A program made the position numbers and the translations under genes. The notes beneath the pieces were generated by a model, which was not told the origin of the DNA, ran no database searches, and saw nothing but the letters and a program-made list of their open reading frames with translations. From NCBI GenBank assembly GCA_001805465.1, contig MHGH01000018.1, positions 27,339-37,135 of the forward strand: a stretch of 9,797 nt of DNA, given 5' to 3'. The number at the start of each line of letters is the position of its first letter. Positions within the stretch are counted from its first letter, which is position 1. Source of the stretch: Omnitrophica WOR_2 bacterium RBG_13_41_10. Its GTDB lineage: Bacteria > Omnitrophota > Gorgyraeia > Gygaellales > Profunditerraquicolaceae. Below are positions 1 to 5,827 of the stretch, piece after piece.

Positions 1-771
1 ATGTATGCTTATCCAAATAGGCGAATATTTCTTCAACATATCCACTAATTGTGCGGTAATGCGCTGCGGCAGCGTTACAGGTACGCGCGTACCCAGCCTT
101 AAAAATTCCACATGCGATATATTGCGGATACGCTGAATAAGATTTTCTATCTCTTCATCCTCCTGTATTAAAGGGTCCCCTCCTGAGATAAGCACGTCCC
201 TTATTTTCTTATTTGATTTAATATATTCTATTGCGGCATCAAAGCGGGAAGAAGCATTGGAATCCTGGTGTTCTCCGACCAGCCTGCGCCTAGTACAATG
301 CCGGCAATACATTGCGCAATGTTCGGTAGCTAACAACAGGACCCTGTCCGGATAACGATGCACTAAATGCGGCGCAGGAGAATCCCTGTCTTCGGCACAG
401 GGATCAACCATCTCGTGAGGGCCAACAACCAACTCAGAGGCCACCGGCACAGCCTGGCGCCTTAAGGGGCAATTAGGGTCTTCGGGGTCGATCAAAGTTG
501 CCCAGTAGGGCGTAATCGCCACAGATAACCGCCCTACAGCATGATCTATTCCTTTTTCTTCCTCCGGAGTTAATTTTATAATTTGGGCGAGATCATTTTT
601 AGAACAAATTCTGTGTTTTAATTGCCAGCGCCAGTCCTCCCAGTCTAAGGGGTTGACATCTTTATATAGGCTTATCTGCTGATAATCTTTGGGCCTTCGA
701 GTGGGACGAATCTGTATATTGACAATTTCCTGGGCTGTTTTATGATTTTCCGCTGCTATATTATTGCTCAA
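1..771 (-). CDS. kamA: KamA-family radical SAM aminomutase (lysine 2,3-aminomutase-like), 3'-partial
   Basis: The first 257 codons are present; the gene runs off the left edge. Family members use S-adenosylmethionine, a [4Fe-4S] cluster and PLP to move an alpha-amino group to the beta carbon, typically L-lysine to L-beta-lysine. Visible marks are an N-terminal DWEDWRWQ segment (residues about 43-50), the long RYPDRVLLL stretch, the radical SAM motif CxxxCxxC at C152, C156 and C159, SGGDPL at 196-201 and GTRVP at 227-231. This N-terminal layout fits KamA better than the shorter EpmB. The PLP lysine and the aspartates that set lysine specificity lie beyond the edge, so a glutamate or other 2,3-aminomutase is not excluded. 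The start is a TTG overlapping the upstream ligase stop (TTGA), chosen because AAAGGAG sits 9 nt before it. It was found by reading the minus strand to the window edge. Likely co-transcribed with the two ligases. Confidence 0.93.
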   Translation of the reverse strand, partial: MSNNIAAENHKTAQEIVNIQIRPTRRPKDYQQISLYKDVNPLDWEDWRWQLKHRICSKNDLAQIIKLTPEEEKGIDHAVGRLSVAITPYWATLIDPEDPNCPLRRQAVPVASELVVGPHEMVDPCAEDRDSPAPHLVHRYPDRVLLLATEHCAMYCRHCTRRRLVGEHQDSNASSRFDAAIEYIKSNKKIRDVLISGGDPLIQEDEEIENLIQRIRNISHVEFLRLGTRVPVTLPQRITAQLVDMLKKYSPIWISIH

Positions 772-1769
772 TTTAACCGGCTCCTTTCTGAGGCGTTCAT
801 TAAAATCGCGTCAATAAGGTCTTCATATTTCATTCCAGCAGCATATGCCATTATAGGAAAATTTGATTCTGTAGGGTTAAGGCCGGGCAAAGGATTTATC
901 TCTAATACATAAGGAGTGCCGTTTTTATCTAAACGTATGTCGGTGCGGGAAATATCAAAACACCCTAAGGCCTGATGTGTCCTTAAGGCAACGGATTTGA
1001 CCAGTTCTTCTGTTTTCTTATCTAACCTGGCCGGACAATGAAACTGGGGGATCAGGCCTAATTCGGCGTTACCCTGGTATTCCTTCATCCGCCAAGAATA
1101 AAAATATTCACCGCTTTTTATACAAGGAGAAAAATCAATCTCTAAAATAGGCAGGATCTTGCTTGCTCCGTTTTCTAAAATACCTACGGACAATTCTTTC
1201 CCTTCAATAAATTCCTCTACAATAACATCTTGTTTATACAAACCCTGGGTATCTTTAATCTGGCGATAAAGAGAGTCCTGATCATGAACAACGCTTGAGA
1301 CGCTTATTCCTTTAGATGAGCCTTCAAGATTAGGCTTTACTATTAAGGGAAACTTCAGGCTAGGGTCTAATTCTGCGTTGAGTTTCTTAAAAATCTGAAA
1401 AGAGGGCGTAGGTATATCCTCTGACTTTAATATTTTTTTGGTCAGGCCTTTGTTTAAAGCTATGCCAAGGGCAAAGGGGTTAGAGCCGGTATAAGGAATA
1501 TTAAGATAATCTAATACCGCCGGCAGCTCTGCCTCGCGGAATTTGCCGTTTTTACCTTCGGCAATATTAAAAACCATATCTACGCGATTATTTTTAAAAT
1601 AAGAAAAAAGATTAGTGGTTTTTACATTAATCGGCTCGACAGTGTGACCTTTTTTCTCTAATGCACCGATAATGGCACTGATGGTATCCGGTGAATCGAA
1701 TTCGGAAAAATAATCCGCTGGTTTGGTTTGATCGTTTTCTTTTAGGTTATAAGTCAGGACTATTTTCAT
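768..1769 (-). CDS. ATP-grasp ligase of the D-Ala-D-Ala ligase superfamily (second of a tandem pair)
   Basis: A 333-residue ATP-dependent carboxylate-amine ligase, predicted cytosolic, close to Ddl length. The ATP-grasp core is intact: FNIAEG (68-72), IPYTGS (91-96), NK at 106-107, VKP with K145, EGSSKG (149-154), VEEF (184-187), R275 and D277 in SRTD, and LEINPLPGL (289-297) carrying the metal-binding Glu and Asn. It departs from textbook Ddl: the N-terminal Ser-x-Glu-Arg-type motif is replaced by EFDSPDTI (23-30), EGSSVG becomes EGSSKG, and the omega-loop region reads FYSWRMKEYQ. These changes sit where Ddl binds its amino-acid substrates, so I would not call it a cell-wall D-Ala-D-Ala ligase. 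It begins 3 nt after its paralogue's stop and overlaps the aminomutase by 4 nt, so translational coupling is likely. No strong ribosome-binding site is seen. The fold is near certain; the substrate is unknown. Confidence 0.9.
   Translation of the reverse strand: MKIVLTYNLKENDQTKPADYFSEFDSPDTISAIIGALEKKGHTVEPINVKTTNLFSYFKNNRVDMVFNIAEGKNGKFREAELPAVLDYLNIPYTGSNPFALGIALNKGLTKKILKSEDIPTPSFQIFKKLNAELDPSLKFPLIVKPNLEGSSKGISVSSVVHDQDSLYRQIKDTQGLYKQDVIVEEFIEGKELSVGILENGASKILPILEIDFSPCIKSGEYFYSWRMKEYQGNAELGLIPQFHCPARLDKKTEELVKSVALRTHQALGCFDISRTDIRLDKNGTPYVLEINPLPGLNPTESNFPIMAYAAGMKYEDLIDAILMNASERSRLN
781..787 (-). promoter_or_regulatory. Shine-Dalgarno site for the kamA-like gene
   Basis: AAAGGAG on the minus strand, inside the end of the upstream ligase gene, with a 9-nt spacer to the TTG at 771-769. 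It is one of the two clear ribosome-binding sites seen in the window, and it decides the unusual TTG start, because no in-frame ATG lies nearby. Confidence 0.8.
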
Positions 1770-1772
1770 CTT

Positions 1773-2762
1773 TTAATTTAGGCTGTGCCTTTCTAACGCG
1801 CTATTTAATATCTTGCCGATAATCTGCTCGTAAGAGATGCCGATCTCTTTTGCCACCAGCATAAAAACATCCTCGGTAGAAAGGCTGGGTAAAGGATTAA
1901 TTTCTAAGACAAAAGGGACCCCGTCGCTATCCACCCTAAAATCAATCCTGCCAAAATCTTTACATTCTACGGCATTATAAGTCCGCAAGGCCAAATCGCT
2001 AATTTTTTTCTTTAATTCATTATTGACGCGTGCCGGACAGATGTATTCGAGCCTATCAGAAGCAATATGGGCAAAGGTGTAAAATTTATCTTCGAGCTTA
2101 AGGCGGCCATCTATTTTTATCTGAACGATAGGCATAATTTCGGCAGGGTCGTTGCCGATTACCGCAACGGTAAACTCTTCTCCGCGGATAAACTGTTCTA
2201 CCAACGCCGGCTGCTTATAGGCGCCGGTGATATATTCTACCTGTTTTTTTAATTCCTCCATATTATCTACCTTGGAATCATCAGATAACCCTTTGGAGGA
2301 ACCTTCGAAACGCGGCTTAACAATAAGAGGAAATTTTAAATGATCAATATCGGTCAAGCTGTTTGCATTTTTTATCTCAAAGAATTTGGGAGTAGTGATT
2401 TTTTCGGCAATAAAAATCTTTTTGGCCATGACCTTATCTAAAGTTAAGCTTAAAGTCAAGGCATCGGAGCCTACAAAAGGTACGCCCTTCATTTCTAACA
2501 ATACCGGGACCTGCGATTCGCGATTTCTGCCGTAAAGGCCTTCGGAAATATTAAAAACGATGTCTACGTCAAGATTATCCAGATTTTCTATCAGGCTGGA
2601 TACATTGCCTATTCTTTTTACTTTATAACCTTGGGATTCTATAGCTTGGGCGATGACGTCTATGGTGGAGGGATGGTCAAATTCTGCATTTGCATCGGGA
2701 GGGTCGTTTTCTTTAAATTCGTAGTCTGTTTTCAGGTCATAGGTTAACCCGACTTTTTTCAT
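1773..2762 (-). CDS. ATP-grasp ligase of the D-Ala-D-Ala ligase superfamily (first of a tandem pair)
   Basis: A paralogue of the following gene, in the same size class. An in-frame ATG at 2774 would give 333 residues, but the ATG at 2762 (329 residues) is preferred because MKKVGLTYDL then lines up with MKIVLTYNL of the partner; neither has a clear Shine-Dalgarno site. Core motifs, numbered from 2774, are AEFDHPSTI (30-38), FNISEG (74-79), LDK (112-114), VKPRFEGSSKG (152-162), VEQF (192-195), GRID (275-278) and LEINPLPSL (290-298). The omega-loop region reads FYTFAHIASDRLEY and lacks the Lys-Tyr pair of Ddl, and PLPGL is PLPSL, so it is diverged both from Ddl and from its neighbour. Two different substrates or sequential ligations are plausible. 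It is the first gene after a promoter, leader and terminator-like region and probably leads an operon ending in the kamA-like gene. Confidence 0.9.
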   Translation of the reverse strand: MKKVGLTYDLKTDYEFKENDPPDANAEFDHPSTIDVIAQAIESQGYKVKRIGNVSSLIENLDNLDVDIVFNISEGLYGRNRESQVPVLLEMKGVPFVGSDALTLSLTLDKVMAKKIFIAEKITTPKFFEIKNANSLTDIDHLKFPLIVKPRFEGSSKGLSDDSKVDNMEELKKQVEYITGAYKQPALVEQFIRGEEFTVAVIGNDPAEIMPIVQIKIDGRLKLEDKFYTFAHIASDRLEYICPARVNNELKKKISDLALRTYNAVECKDFGRIDFRVDSDGVPFVLEINPLPSLSTEDVFMLVAKEIGISYEQIIGKILNSALERHSLN

Positions 2763-2822
2763 AAATGAGCACATAATTTATGGAACAGTTACTTTGATAC
2801 GCTTGACATAAATTATTCGCAT

Positions 2823-2857
2823 AAAAAATAAGGGCTCTTTATATTTTGAGCCCTTAT
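2823..2857 (-). terminator. Intrinsic terminator hairpin, possibly an attenuator
   Basis: A perfect 10-bp inverted repeat, ATAAGGGCTC (2828-2837) with GAGCCCTTAT (2848-2857), encloses a 10-nt AT loop. On the minus strand a run of six T (2828-2823) begins at the last stem base, the form of a Rho-independent terminator. On the plus strand the tail is weaker (ATTTTCCCC). It lies downstream of a good promoter-like sequence and about 50 nt before the ligase gene, so besides ending read-through from the UPF0280 gene it could act as an attenuator for the ligase-kamA operon. Confidence 0.8.
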
Positions 2858-2922
2858 ATTTTCCCCTGGTTTTTCCAATTTAGTAAACTTAAACCTCCAA
2901 AAATATTTTATAAACGTGTTTT

Positions 2923-2946
2923 CATCTTATTTTTTATCATAAGATG
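2923..2946. promoter_or_regulatory. Candidate operator: 8-bp dyad over the -10 box
   Basis: CATCTTAT (2923-2930) and ATAAGATG (2939-2946) form a perfect inverted repeat with an 8-nt AT-rich centre. The dyad covers the -10 element and runs into the spacer of the predicted promoter, the usual place for a dimeric repressor. It has no T-tract, so it is not a terminator. No regulator gene is present in the window. Confidence 0.4.
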
Positions 2947-2959
2947 AGGCCTTTGTCAA
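2931..2959 (-). promoter_or_regulatory. Predicted sigma-70-type promoter upstream of the ligase-kamA operon
   Basis: On the minus strand a consensus TTGACA (2959-2954) is followed by a 17-nt spacer and TAAAAA (2936-2931), which matches four of six positions of TATAAT and is preceded by an extended -10 TG at the right distance. Transcription would start near 2924 and give a leader of about 100 nt up to the terminator hairpin. Confidence 0.55.
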
Positions 2960-3039
2960 GTCTTTTTTGTTTTTTGGTTAGATTGAAGGGAATTTTATTT
3001 CTCGACGGGAAAATAGATAAATAAATTACGCAAGGCAGG

Positions 3040-3777
3040 TCATTTCTTAAATTCTACACTACCCCAACTGATGAGATTGTTTTTAAATATAATCACTGCG
3101 CCGCAAATCATTTTTATAGAGCGGGTGAAATCCAGGGCTCGAGGTAAATCTTGTTTAGATTCTATAAGATTAGCCGTGGCGGTGGCCAGCGCATCTGCCA
3201 AAGATGCATTTCTAGATAAAATCACTACGCTATCTGCATAACCAAAGCTTAAAGAATGCCCGATTGTACCGGAAGATGTGCATATCCCAATAGGGGTTTT
3301 TTTAGGTTTTATCTTTAACTTCAGTTTTTTCCATAATTTTGATTTTCCCGCATAAATACCGACGCTACGGCTCTTACGCGTCTTCATGAATATGTCTCCG
3401 CCGTTTTCTATAATCACTTCTTTAAAACCTTTTCTTAATAAATCTTTGCCTAAAAATTCGGCCATTGCTCCGGCTACTGCTGCCATCGGCCCGACATTGG
3501 CTAATTTTGCCGCCTGGCTCATTTTTTTTATAATCGCCGGCGCATTAAGTTCTACCGCAATGGGCTTTAACGCAGTCAAAAACCTGTTATCTCTGGTAAG
3601 ATAATTTTCTATTTGCCAGCGGTACAGGCAAATTTTTTCTTTAATAAAATTTTTATCCAAAGGCTTATCAGTGAGGATCTGTAGATCCGTCTCCTTAACT
3701 GCAATGCGCGTCAAATATAAATCTTTCTCCTTAATCCAATCCCGATAGAATCTGCGCTGATATCTATGAGTTTTCAT
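3040..3777 (-). CDS. UPF0280 family protein (ApbE-like fold), function unknown
   Basis: A 245-residue protein with the full signature of UPF0280, a family related to the flavin transferase ApbE but without an assigned reaction. Visible blocks are VKETDLQI (27-34), a segment around APAIIKKM (79-86), VGPMAAVAGA (95-104), ENGGDIF (124-130), GICTSSGTIGHSLSFGYAD (164-182) and ADALATATAN (194-203). It has no signal peptide or membrane span, so a cytosolic location is likely. The length fits the family. The ATG at 3777 places the conserved FYRDWI and ETDL blocks at their usual N-terminal positions; no Shine-Dalgarno site precedes it, and the start abuts an AT-rich end of the repeat element upstream. 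It is cut off from hypE by the 420-bp repeat region and from the ligases by a promoter and terminator, so it may be a single transcription unit or the tail of the hypE run. Confidence 0.9.
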   Translation of the reverse strand: MKTHRYQRRFYRDWIKEKDLYLTRIAVKETDLQILTDKPLDKNFIKEKICLYRWQIENYLTRDNRFLTALKPIAVELNAPAIIKKMSQAAKLANVGPMAAVAGAMAEFLGKDLLRKGFKEVIIENGGDIFMKTRKSRSVGIYAGKSKLWKKLKLKIKPKKTPIGICTSSGTIGHSLSFGYADSVVILSRNASLADALATATANLIESKQDLPRALDFTRSIKMICGAVIIFKNNLISWGSVEFKK

Positions 3778-3787
3778 TTGTAATTAA

Positions 3788-3968
3788 TATATTAGCGGGT
3801 CCTGTCTTGGTTTGTTTCTCACAGCACCGCTCGATTTTCCCCACCGAGGAAAATCTCGCTTCGTGAATCTGCTCGCTCTCACTGACTGTCATATTAGCTG
3901 GTGAACCTTGGCCGCTCGCATCTCAAAAGATGCTGTTCGAAACCAAACCAAGCCACCCGCTAAATATA
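3788..3968. repeat. MITE-like element with ~30-bp terminal inverted repeats
   Basis: The left arm (3788-3817, beginning TATATTAGCGGGT) and the right arm (3939-3968, ending ACCCGCTAAATATA) are inverted copies of each other with a few small indels; both include the CTTGGTTTG / CAAACCAAG block. A third, direct copy of the arm, ATATTAGCTGGT...CTTGG, lies inside at 3891-3911. Two perfect hairpins are also inside: GATTTTCC/GGAAAATC (3833-3855, 7-nt loop) and GCATCT/AGATGC (3918-3933, CAAA loop). There is no transposase and no credible reading frame. This fits a non-autonomous mobile element or palindromic repeat family with AT-rich ends. A structured RNA upstream of the UPF0280 gene is the alternative. 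Confidence 0.6.
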
Positions 3969-3991
3969 CCAGATATCAGCATGAAAAAATG

Positions 3992-4195
3992 AAGCTGGCG
4001 TTAGTTCGAGCGAATGGAGGTTTTAGCCAAAGCAGCTTGAGTATTTTCGGGTATCCGAACGCGGAAGCATTCGGACGACGAGCATGTTTGAGCCCATCCT
4101 GGGCGAAAGCCCGACGGGCGAGTTGCGCAGGAGCCGAAAATACGAAAGACCTTTGGCGTGAAAAAACCGACTTGAGCGAGAAAAACGGCAGATGC
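3992..4195. repeat. ~200-bp nested imperfect palindrome, repeat element or structured RNA
   Basis: Arms of roughly 60 bp pair across a central region in the same nested order: CTGGCGTT (3994-4001) with AACGGCAG (7 of 8), GGTTTT (4019-4024) with AAAACC, CCAAAG with CTTTGG, and GTATTTTCGG (4041-4050) with CCGAAAATAC (4134-4143). The centre holds two further hairpins: CCGAACGC-GGAA-GCATTCGG (4055-4074, one mismatch) and a perfect GGGC-GAAA-GCCC (4101-4112) with a GNRA-type loop. The block looks clearly richer in G and C than the genes around it, which suggests separate origin. It begins just beyond the hypE stop and ends 24 bp from the neighbouring terminal-repeat element. Open frames cross it on both strands, but they follow the palindrome and resemble no family I know. 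Confidence 0.6.
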
Positions 4196-4197
4196 AT

Positions 4198-5205
4198 TTA
4201 ACAAATCCTAGGTAAAGGGTCGCTGGTGAGCATATCCACAATACGCTGGGTACCAATGACATTATTCAGTATCACTTGGCCCCGGCGCTCTTTGGCTACT
4301 TCGCCGATCACCTGGGCATTTTTTCCTAAAGGATGCCTCCTTAATAAATTTAATACTTGTTTAGCGCTTTTAGGAGCAACTACTAACACCGCACTACCTT
4401 CATTAGCAATATATAACGGATCGATTCCCAATAATTCACAGGCTGCCTTGACTTTTGTAGAAATAGGCAGGGTTTTCTCGTCGATAAAAATACTTAATCC
4501 GCAAGATGCGCTAATCTCATTTAAGGTAGTAGCTAAACCTCCTCTTGTCGGGTCGCGCATAAATTTTATGCCGTCTGTTTCTTTTAAGATAGGAGTGAGT
4601 AAGCTATTTAAAGCAGCACAATCGCTTTTGATTTCAAAACCCAGCTCTAATCCTTTCCTTTTGGTTAAAACCGCCAGGCCATGCTGGGCAATATTAGCAG
4701 TAATAATAATTTTATTTTGGGGTAAAATATTTTTTATGGACATTTTTCTGCCGTAAACAATCCTTCCGATTCCGGAGGTATTAATAAAAATTTTATCGCA
4801 AGACCCCTTCTCCACTACCTTCAGGTCTCCGGTCACGACACTTACCCTGGCCTTTTGGGCACTAAGAGAAATAGAATCAATGATTCTCTCCAAGGTATGA
4901 TAACACAACCCTTCTTCTATGATTAAGGCCAAAGATAAGTATTCAGGACTAGCCCCCTGCATCACTAGATCATTTACTGTCCCGCAAACCGCCAGTTTTC
5001 CGATATCCCCGCCGGGAAATTCTAAGGGGCTGACCACGAATGAGTCTGTAGTAAAAGCAAGCTTCTCTTTATAATTTATTAAGGCGCTATCAGCCATTTC
5101 CCTTAAAATAGGATTATCGAGCTTCTTCAGCAATAAATCCTGAATCAGGCTGTGCATGAGACGGCCGCCGCTTCCATGGCCGAGTAAAATTTTATTATTC
5201 TTCAT
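4198..5205 (-). CDS. hypE: HypE, [NiFe]-hydrogenase maturation protein
   Basis: HypE dehydrates the thiocarbamate that HypF places on its C-terminal cysteine, making the cyanide ligands of the [NiFe]-hydrogenase iron; it then passes them to HypC-HypD in the cytosol. All 335 residues are present. Marks are GHGSGGRLMHSLI (9-21), TTDSFVV (52-58), PGGDIGKLAVCGTVNDL (64-80), DPTRGGL (218-224), NEGSAVLVV (269-276 region) and the C-terminal PRIC with Cys335, the modified residue. The usual GDTKVV ATP-binding stretch reads GDLKVV (126-131), a single change in an otherwise well-kept protein. The ATG overlaps the preceding HAD gene by 11 nt, so coupling is likely. No hypABCDF or hydrogenase subunit is in the window, so its partners must be elsewhere in the genome. 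The large palindromic repeat follows directly downstream. Confidence 0.96.
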   Translation of the reverse strand: MKNNKILLGHGSGGRLMHSLIQDLLLKKLDNPILREMADSALINYKEKLAFTTDSFVVSPLEFPGGDIGKLAVCGTVNDLVMQGASPEYLSLALIIEEGLCYHTLERIIDSISLSAQKARVSVVTGDLKVVEKGSCDKIFINTSGIGRIVYGRKMSIKNILPQNKIIITANIAQHGLAVLTKRKGLELGFEIKSDCAALNSLLTPILKETDGIKFMRDPTRGGLATTLNEISASCGLSIFIDEKTLPISTKVKAACELLGIDPLYIANEGSAVLVVAPKSAKQVLNLLRRHPLGKNAQVIGEVAKERRGQVILNNVIGTQRIVDMLTSDPLPRIC

Positions 5206-5827
5206 AATTAATACCTATGTTCAAAAAATCTTGCTTGAGTTTATCTGCATTTTGAAAATGAAAACCGGTAATCCCTAATCTTTGTGCCCCCTGGATTAAC
5301 TCTATCCTGTCGTCGGTATAAACTACCTCTTGCGGCAGGAGGCCTAATTTCTTCAATGCCATCTGATAAATTTCCGGATGGGGCTTAATAAATCCTGTTT
5401 GAAAGGAAGCAACGACGTAAGGAAAAATATCAAATAAACAAAATTGTTTTTTTAGATAATCAAAATGCAGGGTATTTATATTAGACAAAACTAAAAGCCT
5501 ATATTCATTTTTAAGTTTATCGGCTAAGCCATATACGGCCTGATTCTTAGCGCTGATAAAAAATATCTCATTCCAAATAGGCAAAAATTCTTCGTAATCG
5601 AGGCGTAAATTGAGCATGGTTTTAAGTTTGATAAAAAACCCTTGCGCAGAGATTTTGCCTTCTTCAAAAAGGATTGTTAAGGGGGATTCAAAAAAGAGAT
5701 TGTATATTTCTTTGGGGGTTTTATCCGTAAAGGGCGCGATTCTTCTAGCGGCGATGGTATGGTCAAAATCAATCAGGACATTGCCTAAATCAAAAATAAT
5801 GGCCTTATAGCCATTAGTTGTTCTCAT
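5195..5827 (-). CDS. HAD-superfamily hydrolase, YihX-like
   Basis: A 210-residue subfamily IA haloacid dehalogenase-type phosphatase. Motif I is IIFDLGNVLID with nucleophile D13 and Gly two residues on, the FDLGNV variant known from YihX-type sugar-phosphate phosphatases. Motif II is VLSN with S115, motif III is GFIKPHPEIY with K148, and motif IV is YTDDRIE with D172 and D173. A helical cap fills residues about 20-100. The frame is open to an ATG at 5893, but the ATG at 5827 is preferred: it puts motif I at the usual distance from the N-terminus and reduces the overlap with the PAC2 gene from 80 to 14 nt. Only a weak A-rich stretch precedes it. Substrate unknown; a phosphorylated sugar or similar metabolite is likely. 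Overlaps on both sides imply co-translation with the PAC2 and hypE genes. Confidence 0.9.
   Translation of the reverse strand: MRTTNGYKAIIFDLGNVLIDFDHTIAARRIAPFTDKTPKEIYNLFFESPLTILFEEGKISAQGFFIKLKTMLNLRLDYEEFLPIWNEIFFISAKNQAVYGLADKLKNEYRLLVLSNINTLHFDYLKKQFCLFDIFPYVVASFQTGFIKPHPEIYQMALKKLGLLPQEVVYTDDRIELIQGAQRLGITGFHFQNADKLKQDFLNIGINYEE

Larger units (their letters stand above)
2775..3039. other. Intergenic control region between the UPF0280 and ligase genes
   Basis: A 265-bp AT-rich gap without a credible gene. It holds, in minus-strand order, about 80 bp after the UPF0280 stop with no clear terminator, the predicted promoter with its dyad, a leader containing GGAGG (about 2895-2899) that is not followed by a well-spaced start, and the terminator hairpin. 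About 50 nt then remain before the first ligase start codon. A short RNA made between promoter and terminator is an alternative reading. Confidence 0.6.

Noticed and set aside
2067..2252. Plus-strand frame of 61 codons inside the first ligase gene
   Set aside because: A shadow of a well-supported gene on the other strand. The same holds for plus-strand frames at 3386-3604, 4226-4756, 5610-5810 and 7067-7282.
768..2774. Calling the two ligases ddlA/ddlB
   Set aside because: Substrate-binding regions differ from authentic D-Ala-D-Ala ligases, so the gene symbol would overstate the evidence.
2803..2831. Plus-strand TTGACA as a promoter
   Set aside because: No acceptable -10 at the right distance, and no plus-strand gene downstream.
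2910..2925. Five-codon leader peptide (ATG AAA ACA CGT TTA TAA, minus strand) as part of an attenuator
   Set aside because: No ribosome-binding site, no run of regulatory codons, and the start nearly coincides with the predicted transcript start; probably chance.
2823..2930. Lysine riboswitch or other named riboswitch upstream of the ligase-kamA genes
   Set aside because: The leader is only about 100 nt and I recognise no riboswitch core in it.
3778..4197. CRISPR array or tRNA/rRNA gene in the repeat-rich gap
   Set aside because: There is no regular repeat-spacer pattern, and no cloverleaf or rRNA sequence is recognised; the repeats are inverted and irregular.
3908..4262. Several open frames on both strands across 3908-4262, up to 97 codons
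   Set aside because: They lie over the palindromic elements or the hypE end, overlap each other on opposite strands, use arbitrary starts without ribosome-binding sites and show no family resemblance; long frames arise here because the G/C-richer repeat has few stops.
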